Positions 28,687 through 37,508 of a DNA stretch of 64,000 nt are shown here, piece by piece; the first letter of the stretch is position 1, and the number at the start of each line of letters is the position of its first letter. The notes beneath the pieces are model-generated. The model ran no database searches and was not told where the DNA came from. It worked only from the letters and a program-made list of their open reading frames with translations. The stretch covers positions 558,001 through 622,000 of the forward strand of contig OZ244987.1 in assembly GCA_965223105.1 (NCBI GenBank), read 5' to 3'. The DNA comes from JABDMH01 sp965223105. Its GTDB lineage: Bacteria; Bacteroidota; Bacteroidia; Chitinophagales; Saprospiraceae. The position numbers were made by a program, and so were the translations under genes.

Positions 28687-29697
28687 CCGAAACTTTTTGA
28701 ATGTTAAGTTTAAATTATGTGATTCTTATACGAAAGTAATAAGCCTAATTGAATAAAAACGGTATCTTTTGATACACACACTAATGAAATATGAAAAATA
28801 TCTTTGGCTCAATTATTTCCAATTACTGGTTATAGGCTTACTTGTTGCTAACAAATGTCATAGCATATGCATCTACTTGTCATTTGACACTGATTCCTAA
28901 ATCCAATACTATAGTAGATATTAGAGAGTACTGAAGGACGTGCCATATCTTGACCGTGTGCGACTTGAATACTCTCATGATGCTGAGGGTAATGACTTTT
29001 TTACAGATGGGAGACGGCCTCCTGGTGACGCCTTATTGGAGGCGTTGCCAAATCTGAGATGCTGACCGCAGCGTCAGTACAACCTTATGCGGCTGTTCCG
29101 AAAACTGAACGGTGGTGAGCGATAAGATTGCTGAACGATCTCGCAGACCGAAGGTCCAGCGGACCTTCGAGTGAAAGCAACCGCGCAGCGGATGAGGGGG
29201 AGACAAGATTTCTGCAGGAGAGCTTGATGGAGTTAAATGAAATGAACCAATGCTTAAGCTGTCCCGACGCTGCCGATCGGGATAAACTGCAGAAAATTTA
29301 ATGATGTCAAAAGTATGCTTCGGAAAGGAATTTATTCAATTGGAGGAAAACATGGCCTTGGGCTGTTCAACTCAAAACACCAATCCTCGTGCCAACATGC
29401 TATTTCATTAGAAGTGCCTCTCACATGGTGCATGCGGGCAGGTTCCAGAAATGTTCTAGCAAACTCGAGATCTCCCTTCCTTCTAGAGAAAGCCCTAACT
29501 TGGAACGCTCTACCCTGCACACACTGGGAAGTGAACGTAGGTGAAGAGGCACTATGAAGGATGGTAAAGTTGTTGACATTTTGAAAAACTAAGAATTAAG
29601 GCCACGCGGAGTGAGATATTCAAGGCTTTTGCACGCCGTAGATCACGAGGGATCTTGATGCCACCTTGTAATTTAATCCACAACAAATTAAATAAGT
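28687..29697. other. Gene-free stretch before the VioB-like locus
   Basis: No gene is supportable in this kilobase. The part from about 28958 to 29290 is GC-rich and strongly structured (see the intron candidate). The rest, including 29300-29650, contains only short frames without family features. The promoter of the next gene should lie in the last 100 bp (AT-rich before the ATG at 29698). Confidence 0.6.
28958..29290 (+). mobile_element. Possible group II intron remnant (5' ribozyme part, no reverse transcriptase)
   Basis: The segment starts with GTGCGAC, the classic 5' end of bacterial group II introns, and continues as compact structured sequence. A perfect 9-bp hairpin (29149-29157 with 29161-29169, loop AGC) and a 6-bp hairpin (29262-29267 with 29277-29282) are easily drawn. 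ACCGT just before the proposed splice site is complementary to ACGGT at 29109-29113, a possible IBS1-EBS1 pairing. No intron-encoded protein and no convincing domain V/VI are seen downstream, so it would be a truncated, inactive copy. Another structured RNA is the main alternative. Confidence 0.35.
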
Positions 29698-31842
29698 ATG
29701 AGCCATTTTGATCTACCCCGCATTAATTTTCATGGTACAGCCCTATTGGATACAGCAACCGCCAATAATGGTAACTATGAACCTTCTTTGACTATGTTTG
29801 ATCAGGATAATTCAGAAGCCTTCCTTCCCCCAAGATGCTATCTTCCGGAGAATTATACCTATCAACCGCCTCCGGGGGTTCAGATCCTGAAAGACAAAAA
29901 CGGACGTCCTTATGTACCGTTAACTCCCATATCAACTGCGAATTACCAGTCGTGGGCAACAACGCCGCTGGGTAGTTTTAGCGACGACGTACTGTATAGG
30001 ACTTTATACGAATATCTGCAATTGACTGGCAAAAATCCCGGCTACTGGAATTATTACGGCGACCTCAGTTTCTCATTGATCAATGCTGGGGTGACAGGAA
30101 TCGCCGTGTACCAGCCGGGGGTAGGTGTGGTTACAAATACAAATACCCCCAGTTACCAACCATACTGTCCTCCCTTTCTTCAGGAGATGTTCGGGGCTGA
30201 GCTTTCATTCAACTACAAATATTTTATGCAGGGTTCGCAGACTTCGGCCTATTTGTGTGATGTGGATTCCATCGGTCAGATGTGTACACAGGTCTTTATC
30301 GGGCAGGCCGGATTGTATAAGACCGGTGAAGGGGGAACCCAGATTACGATTTTTAGTGGGACGCCGGTAAAGTCAACCACCAGATGGATGAACCTGACTA
30401 AGGTGTTGAATTATGCCGATCATAGTCTCTTGCCCATGGGTGGGTCAGCCAGTTGTTATGCAAAAATAGCATTGAAGGATGGGGACGAGTTATTGAATAT
30501 GCTTGAGCAGCTCACCGGCAAAAAACCCAGTGGCTTATTTTTGAAATTCATGATTCATGAAGTACATGAGGTACGTGAGCCTGATTATTCGAATATTCCT
30601 GTTCAATCGGTTACGGAGCTGTCCGGAAATCAATCCGGATTTCCCAGGAATCCCGCCACAGCTGGCATCAGCGGTTCCATCACTCCCTATTATGAAGGGG
30701 ATATGAGAACTGCATCCATTAGCCGGTTGTTGAAAAATGATCCAACCATCTCCATTGATTCTTCAGGAATCGACAAGCCGGTAACGAAGCAGGGAAATAC
30801 CCTGCAAATTCCCGGCACCGTTAATCTGGCTCCTATACAATTTATTCATAATGCACAAATCAATATCCTTTCGCTGGATATAATGAATGCGATCAACGAG
30901 TACGGGTACGATGGCGGCACTCTACCCGGCTATGCTGGTAATGGTGATATACCGGCGTATCAGAATTTTGAATCCTATAATTTTGGTTCATTTTCCCTCT
31001 TATTTCAGCCGGATGCCGGAGGTGCCCCCGTGCCGATAAACAGCTTCGACTTTGCCAACAACTACAACATGCAGCAACTACTAAATACTGGCGGCATGGT
31101 TGACTTTAACGTGAATGCCGGATCGGATTATTCCGGTGGTTCCTTCTACCTCACGCTAAACGGAACCACCGTCTTCAGGGAAGATGATTATCTCATCACT
31201 TCGGACCAGATGGGTAATTACGCCCAGCAAAATCAGTCCGGAAACAATTACATGAGTGACGGATTACCAAGAATCCCGTGTGTGCTGCGTGTTTTCTACC
31301 GGGGGGTGGCAGTACAGGGGTCGGGTACTCCTGTGACACAACAAACCATTGACATGCGGACTGGTAAAATAACCAACACACCCAATGTGATGGTGCATGA
31401 CGGAATGCCGTTAACCTTTGCCGTGGATACCGATGGTTGTCTGACCTATGGATTTATTGATTCCCAGTCACAAACCTGGGAAGGCCAAATGCCCCAGTTG
31501 TTTAAATATGTCATGAACACTTCTCTGATCGTGGTGCGTACCCTTTCTTCTGAGCCACAGCTCGCCAGATATCTATCGGGACAGGATCCACTTACATGGG
31601 AGGTGGTTTTCGACAATGTATTCTCCTTGTATAAGACACTATATCCGGTCATGGACAAAGTCGTTCCGTTTACCCAGTCAAACTGGTCGGATCCGTTTCT
31701 ACTCGATAAAATGCTGGTTCTAATTGCTGACGAAAATTGGAACAAACCGTTGTACATGCCAGTCACCCGCGATCTTTCTGCACCACAACAAAAGCTGTTG
31801 CAGATGTGGGCCAAACTATTCACACATACATTCATCGAATGA
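29698..31842 (+). CDS. Stand-alone protein related to the N-terminal half of VioB/RebD
   Basis: A 714-residue protein without a signal peptide. Its start, FDLPRINFHGTALLDTATAN, resembles the VioB N-terminus as I recall it (LDFPRIHFRGWARVNAPTAN). Its end, FSLYKTLYPVMDKVVPF then NKPLYMPVTRDLSAPQQKLL, resembles the VioB region just before its ferritin-like domain (YELVYPFMSDKV, YYMPSTRELSAPKARL). The homology thus spans the full N-terminal half, and the protein stops where the iron-dependent imine-dimer synthase domain of VioB/RebD would begin. It probably cannot do that oxidative coupling alone. A kelch-like lipoprotein gene follows after 13 bp, and a flavin oxidase beyond. Function is unknown; cytosolic location is inferred. 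Confidence 0.7.
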   Translation: MSHFDLPRINFHGTALLDTATANNGNYEPSLTMFDQDNSEAFLPPRCYLPENYTYQPPPGVQILKDKNGRPYVPLTPISTANYQSWATTPLGSFSDDVLYRTLYEYLQLTGKNPGYWNYYGDLSFSLINAGVTGIAVYQPGVGVVTNTNTPSYQPYCPPFLQEMFGAELSFNYKYFMQGSQTSAYLCDVDSIGQMCTQVFIGQAGLYKTGEGGTQITIFSGTPVKSTTRWMNLTKVLNYADHSLLPMGGSASCYAKIALKDGDELLNMLEQLTGKKPSGLFLKFMIHEVHEVREPDYSNIPVQSVTELSGNQSGFPRNPATAGISGSITPYYEGDMRTASISRLLKNDPTISIDSSGIDKPVTKQGNTLQIPGTVNLAPIQFIHNAQINILSLDIMNAINEYGYDGGTLPGYAGNGDIPAYQNFESYNFGSFSLLFQPDAGGAPVPINSFDFANNYNMQQLLNTGGMVDFNVNAGSDYSGGSFYLTLNGTTVFREDDYLITSDQMGNYAQQNQSGNNYMSDGLPRIPCVLRVFYRGVAVQGSGTPVTQQTIDMRTGKITNTPNVMVHDGMPLTFAVDTDGCLTYGFIDSQSQTWEGQMPQLFKYVMNTSLIVVRTLSSEPQLARYLSGQDPLTWEVVFDNVFSLYKTLYPVMDKVVPFTQSNWSDPFLLDKMLVLIADENWNKPLYMPVTRDLSAPQQKLLQMWAKLFTHTFIE

Positions 31843-31855
31843 CTAAACCCTATTT

Positions 31856-33334
31856 ATGAAAAACAATGATCAACCGGTATTACTGGTCATCGTGCTTTTG
31901 ATCCTCATGGGTTGCAATGGTCCAGCTGACAATAAAAGTGCCGCAGTATCAGATCCCGTGCTATCACCAAGGCTTGCTGAAATCACTGAGAATCTCTTCC
32001 AAGAGGAAAGCACTTTGTTTTCCATTTCCCTTTCGCCGGTTCAAACCGATTACCACCTGCCTGCCATGCATTCCTTTGCTTTTGCCACTTACGAAGGCAT
32101 GTGGATCGTCCTCGGAGGCCAGGTGGCCGGATTTCACGGTACCGCCGATGATCCGCCGCCTTTCATGCGATCGATCGCTAATGACAGCCTGTGGCTCATC
32201 GACCCGGTCAATGGAGCATCCTATAGCGTGCCGGTCCCTGCGCAATTTCAGCCAGCGCTCACTGTTACCAATCCACAATATTACCAGGAGGGCGAGACCC
32301 TTTATGTGTGTGGAGGATACACGGTTAGTGATGCGACGCAACCTAGGTTCAACACTACCTCGAATTATTTGGTCGGGGTCAACCTTCCCAATTACCTCCA
32401 ATATGTCCAGAGCGGCGGACAGGCACCGGCAGCAGACCAGGTTTTTCAGATAGCTCTTCAAGACGATTTTGTCCGGGTAACGGGCGGTGCATTGATGATC
32501 GTGAATGATTACTTTTACCTGGTTGGAGGACAAAATTTCGAGGGCGTTTATACCGTCGGTTCCACAGGAGATTATACCAATGCCATCCGCAGTTTTACCC
32601 TGGAACAAAACGGTTCGGACTGGTCACTGGGTACAATTGATTCACTGGTGGATACTGTCAACCTTCATCGCCGGGACTTTAACCTCGTGCCATACTTGTC
32701 ATCCGGAGGACTGCAGGAAGCCATTATACTGGGAGGGGTATTTACGCCGGAGGATCTGTCCTACAATAACCCGGTCTATATTACGGGGCTGGCAACCGGG
32801 ACCCCTGCCATTACGGTTGGCTTGTCAGAACAGTCATGCAATCAGTACTCGTGTGCCGTAGCCTGCATGTGGATCGCACCTCAAGTCGAAGGCATGATCT
32901 ATGCGTTGCTGGGTGGCATCACCTACAAACAATACAGCCCGGCCACCAACGGACTGGTTATTGGCGACAACGGTGTGCCTATGCCGTTTTCCAACCTGGT
33001 TGACTTTATCGTTTCAGACACGGATACCCTGGTGGAATTGGTGCAGACTCCACCACAACCATTATTGCCGGGATACTTAGGCACCAATGCGGCGTTCATA
33101 CCAATACCTCAATTTGTTACGGATTCGTACCCAAACATTCTGGACCTGTCAAAAGTATTCATGGACACCACTACTGCAGCAACGATCGGGTATCTGTTTG
33201 GCGGCATCCTGTCTGAAGGGCCGACATCAGGTACTACTGCAAACGGAATTGTCAGGACCTACGCAAATCCCGTCCTCTATTCGGTTGATCTCTCGTTAGA
33301 TGGTAACCAAAATGTTGAGACGAGACCTCAATGA
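31856..33334 (+). CDS. Kelch-like beta-propeller lipoprotein of unknown function
   Basis: A 492-residue protein with a lipoprotein signal (LLILMGC, Cys20) and then repeated blades carrying the kelch-style di-glycine: MWIVLGGQVAGF, LYVCGGYTV, FYLVGGQNF, AIILGGVF, IYALLGGITY and IGYLFGGILSEG, roughly 50-80 residues apart. This pattern suggests a six-bladed beta propeller on the periplasmic or outer-membrane face. It begins 13 bp after the VioB-like gene, so both are probably co-transcribed. Secreted kelch propellers can be copper-radical oxidases, but the Cys-Tyr/His ligands of that class were not traced here. A binding or scaffold role is equally possible. Confidence 0.65.
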   Translation: MKNNDQPVLLVIVLLILMGCNGPADNKSAAVSDPVLSPRLAEITENLFQEESTLFSISLSPVQTDYHLPAMHSFAFATYEGMWIVLGGQVAGFHGTADDPPPFMRSIANDSLWLIDPVNGASYSVPVPAQFQPALTVTNPQYYQEGETLYVCGGYTVSDATQPRFNTTSNYLVGVNLPNYLQYVQSGGQAPAADQVFQIALQDDFVRVTGGALMIVNDYFYLVGGQNFEGVYTVGSTGDYTNAIRSFTLEQNGSDWSLGTIDSLVDTVNLHRRDFNLVPYLSSGGLQEAIILGGVFTPEDLSYNNPVYITGLATGTPAITVGLSEQSCNQYSCAVACMWIAPQVEGMIYALLGGITYKQYSPATNGLVIGDNGVPMPFSNLVDFIVSDTDTLVELVQTPPQPLLPGYLGTNAAFIPIPQFVTDSYPNILDLSKVFMDTTTAATIGYLFGGILSEGPTSGTTANGIVRTYANPVLYSVDLSLDGNQNVETRPQ

Positions 33335-33635
33335 AAGGTCCCTAGAGTCGGCCAACCCGGAATCTGAGAACAAATGAATATTAACGGATGATCTAATCAT
33401 GCATTGGGACACATCAAGAATAAGTCACAAGCGGCAATTGTATACCATTCTACCATACACATACACATACACATGCTGTGCTTGTAATTTGAGGAACAGC
33501 GATCCCAAAAATTCGATGACGAAAGTTTTTTATTTTTCCTAAGATTTACCCGAATCAAGACAAGCTTATAGACAATTAAACTTGCTTGACCCCAAAACCG
33601 TCTTGCTGGTTTTCTTAGATAATTAAAGTCTAATC
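33335..33635. other. Intergenic region between kelch-like and flavin oxidase genes
   Basis: About 300 bp without a gene. It holds the short CATACA repeat at 33454-33474 and a small hairpin, AAAACC (33594-33599) with GGTTTT (33608-33613), 22 bp before the oxidase start. The hairpin could be an attenuator or a terminator for the upstream pair; the oxidase may have its own promoter here. Confidence 0.4.
33454..33474. repeat. Short CATACA microsatellite
   Basis: Three and a half copies of CATACA in an intergenic region. Slippage here could change spacing upstream of the flavin oxidase gene, but no promoter element was identified around it. Confidence 0.6.
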
Positions 33636-35189
33636 ATGAGATTCCACCGCACTCCACTCCAAATCCAAAAGGAGAAGACGATAGCATGGTTGAAAGATTC
33701 TGAAAGCAAAACAACCATCCCATCGAGTCTGGATATCAACAGAAAGCAAATGGCAACCTTGGAGGAAGTCATTCAGGGTAGAATTGTATGGCCCTGGACG
33801 CCGGGTTATGACACCGACAAAAGAGACTTCAACAATGTCTATCCGGCTGATCCGGTAGTGATCATTTATGTAGCCAATTACGAAGATGTCCGGTTGATTC
33901 TTGAATTTGCAACGGAGGTCGATCTACCGACCACCATCCGGTCGGGAGGACATAGCCTTACTGACTATTCGGTGTGCGATGGCATAGTGATCGACATTAG
34001 CGGACTGAAATCCGTAAATGTGGATACTGTAAACCAAACCGCCTGGGTGGAAGCGGGAAACACCTTTGCCGATCTGAACCCGAAACTGGAATTTTACGGA
34101 ATGCATCTGCCCGGTGGAGGTTGCCCGACGGTTTCCGTTGCCGGTTTCATGCAGGGCGGCGGTTATGGGTTGACATCCCGCAATTTTGGTATTCAATCTG
34201 ATATCGTCCTGGAGTTTACCATGATGTTGGCCGATGGTAGTCTGGTGATTGCCAATGCCGATCAAAACAGCGATCTTTTCTGGGCAGTTCGTGGGGGGAC
34301 AGGCGGAAATTTTGGAGTACTGCTCAATATAACCTATAAGATATTTCCCTTGGGTGAGATCTGGGGTTTGCAACTCGCCTGGGATTTTGAGACGGATACC
34401 ACCAATGCAGCAGGAGCCCTGGTTGCCATTCAGGACAATTACCTTTCCGGGTTCAACCATCCGGAACTGGGGATTGAAATCCTGGTATACACCGACATCG
34501 CCACCGATAATCATAAGAAGGTGGTATTTGCTGCTGGATTCATCGGAAGCGAAACTGAGCTGGATGCAGCAATTGCTCCATTGATGGCCGTACCCGGAGC
34601 CACTAGAAAACTTAAGAAGCAGGGCAAGTATTCAGAAGTAAACAACTGGGTACTGGAAGGTATCCCTGATGTACCGCATGATGTCAAATTCTACGGGCGA
34701 AGTGCTTACGTGGCGCGCTCACTCACCGTTGAGGACTATGCCGATATCTTGACTCAATTTAAAACTGCTCCCAACGATTACGCCATGATCGACCTGGAAG
34801 GTTACGGTGGGGTAATCAATCAGTATCCCGTTGAAAATTCAGCCTTTATCCATCGCGATGTCCTTATGGATTTTTATACAATATTGTTTTTTGATAATGC
34901 ATCGAACGACCAGGAGCAAAACAGGGAATGGATGATCCAGTTTTATGCATTTCTGGAACAATATACCAATGGACATTCGTATCAGAATTACCCCAACCGC
35001 GACCAAACAAACTTTCAGTGGGCCTACTGGGGACCGTATTACAACCAGCTGGTCAGCATAAAACAGAAGTACGATCCGAATAACTTTTTTCATTACCCCC
35101 AATCCATCGGCGTACCGGTCCCTGCTGAATATGAGAACAAACAAATCATGCTCTTTGACAATACGGCAATTGTGTATGAAAAACATTAA
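33636..35189 (+). CDS. Berberine-bridge-type FAD-dependent oxidase (PCMH-type flavoprotein)
   Basis: A 517-residue protein with an FAD_binding_4 domain. TTIRSGGHSLTDYSVCDG contains His106, and LPGGGCPTVSVAGFMQGGGYG contains Cys163; this His/Cys pair is the bicovalent flavin attachment of berberine bridge and gluco-oligosaccharide oxidases. FWAVRGGTGGNFGVLLNITYKIF follows as expected, and the C-terminal BBE segment ends YYNQLVSIKQKYDPNNFFHYPQSI (N-F-F-x-x-P-Q-S-I). No signal peptide is seen. Members oxidise sugars, alcohols or alkaloid-like molecules with O2. It lies 301 bp after the kelch gene, and its stop codon overlaps the start of the adenylate cyclase gene. Confidence 0.88.
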   Translation: MRFHRTPLQIQKEKTIAWLKDSESKTTIPSSLDINRKQMATLEEVIQGRIVWPWTPGYDTDKRDFNNVYPADPVVIIYVANYEDVRLILEFATEVDLPTTIRSGGHSLTDYSVCDGIVIDISGLKSVNVDTVNQTAWVEAGNTFADLNPKLEFYGMHLPGGGCPTVSVAGFMQGGGYGLTSRNFGIQSDIVLEFTMMLADGSLVIANADQNSDLFWAVRGGTGGNFGVLLNITYKIFPLGEIWGLQLAWDFETDTTNAAGALVAIQDNYLSGFNHPELGIEILVYTDIATDNHKKVVFAAGFIGSETELDAAIAPLMAVPGATRKLKKQGKYSEVNNWVLEGIPDVPHDVKFYGRSAYVARSLTVEDYADILTQFKTAPNDYAMIDLEGYGGVINQYPVENSAFIHRDVLMDFYTILFFDNASNDQEQNREWMIQFYAFLEQYTNGHSYQNYPNRDQTNFQWAYWGPYYNQLVSIKQKYDPNNFFHYPQSIGVPVPAEYENKQIMLFDNTAIVYEKH

Positions 35190-37107
35190 GATCCGTGTTT
35201 TCTGGATTGGCTTCCTTGCAGGGTCTTTCTTTTGGTTATCGGCCCAAACTCCGGTACATGTAGGGGAAGGGGATCGGCTTTTTATTGGAAAATACTTGGA
35301 GTACTTTAGAGATACCACGGGGATTCTCGGAATTGACGATGTACTGGACCAGCCTTTTACGCCAAACGAGACCGATGCCCTCAACCTTGGATTTACCGAT
35401 CACACTGTGTGGATGCGCTTTTCAGTAGTCAGCAATTCCGGAGAGGAGTTGTACTTGGAGATTAATTCTCCATTGATGAGTCATCTTGAAGTCTATGAGA
35501 TCGTCGAGCACAAACCCAAGCTCCTGTTTACCGGTGGTTCCTCAGTACCCTATGAACAGCGGCCATTGAAGACGGAGAACTGGTTGTTGGAAGTGAATCT
35601 ATCTAAGGGGATCCCATCAACCTATTATGTCAAAGGCCGGAGTTATTATCCATTCCAGGTGCCCATCATCCTCTCTACTAAAAATAAGTTTGTGGAGCAG
35701 AATATGCGTCACAACCTCTTCTGGGGAATTTACATGGGGGTGATGCTTTTTGCATTCATCTACAACCTCTTTATCTATACAGCGGTCCGTGAACGCTATT
35801 ATTTATATTACCTGGCCTATGTCTTGATTACCTCAGTATTTTACCTGGGACTGGAGGGATTCGGTTTTCAGTTTTTGTGGCCAGACAGCCCTGGATTCAA
35901 TCCGCTGATCCCGGTCTTGGTTAGCATGACCAATGTGCTCATCGTCCTGTTTACACTCAGTTTCCTTAAGATAAAGGGAGACCAGAAGATTCTGTACTGG
36001 TGGGGATTGGTCACTATCGGTCTAAATGTATTGGCTGCGATGCTTGACATCGCTGGGATGTATGCGGTGGCATTGCCCCTTTCTCAATTGGTGAGCATGT
36101 TGGCCAGCATCTATTTTATTGTTGCCGGCGTGGTCAGCTTAAGGCGAGGTATCAAGACTGCGAAATATTTTCTCATGGCCTGGTCGGCCTTCTTGGTGAT
36201 GGTCATCATTTTTATTCTTCAGATGAACAATGTGGTCCCAAGTAATTTTTTCACCTCTAACGGAATTTACTTTGGCCACATGACTGAAGTTGTGCTGCTC
36301 TCCTTTGCCTTGGCCGACCGCATCAATTTGCTGAAACTGGAGAATGAAAACAAACAAAAGGAGATCATTGCGCACCTCAAGGAAAACCAGTTGTTGCAAA
36401 CCAAGGTGAATCGGGAGCTGGAACAAAAGGTGAAAGAGAGAACCGCTGAGGTTGTTGCCGAAAAGGAACGAAGCGATGAACTGCTGTTGAATATCCTTCC
36501 TGCCGCCGTCGCCGATGAGCTAAAAGCCAATGGAAAGGCCGAAGCAAAACAGATCGACCAGGCCACCGTGCTCTTCACTGATTTTAAGGAATTTACCGCC
36601 TTGTCAGAACGACTACCGGCCAGTGAATTGGTTGAGGAGTTGAATTATTGCTTTTCGGAATTTGACAAGATCATACAGAAATATGGTATTGAAAAAATAA
36701 AGACCATCGGAGATGCCTATATGGCTGCTGGCGGACTGCCCATACCCAATCAGACGCATGCCAGCGATGTGGTGAATGCTGCTATTGAGATTCAGAAATT
36801 TATGCAGGAATATAAGACATCAAGAACCGCTGCCGGAAAACCCTATTTTGAAACCAGGATCGGAGTGCATACAGGATCTATTGTTGCAGGAATTGTAGGA
36901 TTGAAGAAGTTTGCCTACGATATCTGGGGAGATACGGTGAATATTGCCAACAGGATGGAAAGCAGCGGGGAGATCGGGAAAATAAACATCAGCCATACTA
37001 CCTATGAGATGGTGAAAGATGCCTTCCATTGTGAACACCGAGGCAAAATTGCTGCCAAAGGAAAAGGAGAACTGGATATGTATTTTGTGGAAAGCCTTTT
37101 AAATTGA
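35176..37107 (+). CDS. Membrane receptor class III adenylate cyclase (7TMR-DISM type)
   Basis: The start at 35176 (MKNIKIRVFWIGFLAGSFFWLSAQ, a signal peptide) overlaps the oxidase stop by 14 bp, indicating translational coupling; an earlier frame start at 35131 is less likely. The 643-residue protein has a periplasmic 7TMR-DISM sensor domain (VWMRFSVVSNSGEELYLEINSP), seven membrane helices (about 175-395), a coiled coil (about 395-440) and a cyclase domain. The latter has metal Asp469 (LFTDF) and Asp513 (TIGDAYMAAGG), and adenine-selecting Lys509 and Asp582 (YDIWGDTVNIANRM). It should make cAMP in response to an external, possibly carbohydrate-like, ligand. Confidence 0.9.
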   Translation: MKNIKIRVFWIGFLAGSFFWLSAQTPVHVGEGDRLFIGKYLEYFRDTTGILGIDDVLDQPFTPNETDALNLGFTDHTVWMRFSVVSNSGEELYLEINSPLMSHLEVYEIVEHKPKLLFTGGSSVPYEQRPLKTENWLLEVNLSKGIPSTYYVKGRSYYPFQVPIILSTKNKFVEQNMRHNLFWGIYMGVMLFAFIYNLFIYTAVRERYYLYYLAYVLITSVFYLGLEGFGFQFLWPDSPGFNPLIPVLVSMTNVLIVLFTLSFLKIKGDQKILYWWGLVTIGLNVLAAMLDIAGMYAVALPLSQLVSMLASIYFIVAGVVSLRRGIKTAKYFLMAWSAFLVMVIIFILQMNNVVPSNFFTSNGIYFGHMTEVVLLSFALADRINLLKLENENKQKEIIAHLKENQLLQTKVNRELEQKVKERTAEVVAEKERSDELLLNILPAAVADELKANGKAEAKQIDQATVLFTDFKEFTALSERLPASELVEELNYCFSEFDKIIQKYGIEKIKTIGDAYMAAGGLPIPNQTHASDVVNAAIEIQKFMQEYKTSRTAAGKPYFETRIGVHTGSIVAGIVGLKKFAYDIWGDTVNIANRMESSGEIGKINISHTTYEMVKDAFHCEHRGKIAAKGKGELDMYFVESLLN

Positions 37108-37508
37108 AGCTGGTTTCCTTGATACTATCAATCAATATATAATCGATCAGCTCATTAAAGACTTGATTGATGACAACCGAAAGCACTTAATTCTTCTGAA
37201 ACCAGATCGAAGGAATTATGTGCTTAGAAATATACTGCTGAAACATGTCTAAAGCTGTTCAGGGAAACAACGATATGCAGCAGATCGCAAGGTCGTTTGA
37301 TGGTGATAACAAGTCATCGAGCTTATGTTAGGAGGATGGATAATTGGATTGGGGGTTGTCCCTGCTATGTCGGAGAGCACATTAAATCGTGAAACATAAT
37401 TTTGGGTGAAGGTGGGGGCAATGGGGAATGCGTTATTCAGTCGGTGAAATGTATAGGCTTTTAACGGATCAAGTCAGAAAGCCCTTTGAGTTGTGGTAAA
37501 TTTAGCAT
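37108..37508. other. Intergenic region after the cyclase
   Basis: No gene is seen in 400 bp. The only structure is the long hairpin at 37181-37225. The sequence around 37260-37480 shows no family-like frame. Confidence 0.5.
37181..37225. terminator. Long hairpin, possible terminator or processing site
   Basis: AAGCACTTAATTCTTC (37181-37196) pairs with GAAGGAATTATGTGCTT (37209-37225) apart from one mismatch and one bulge, with a 12-nt loop. There is no T run after it on the plus strand, so a classic intrinsic terminator is not certain. Confidence 0.4.

Noticed and set aside
29315..29557. An 80-codon plus-strand frame before the VioB-like gene
   Set aside because: No recognisable domain or ribosome binding site and atypical composition; probably part of non-coding or decayed sequence.
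29698..31842. A complete violacein or rebeccamycin pathway
   Set aside because: No ferritin-like domain, tryptophan oxidase of the VioA/RebO type, VioE, VioC or VioD is present, so bisindole synthesis is not supported.
35176..37107. Cyclase as part of a CBASS- or Pycsar-like defence system
   Set aside because: It is a 7TM-receptor class III cyclase with a sensor domain, and no effector or phage-defence partner gene is adjacent.
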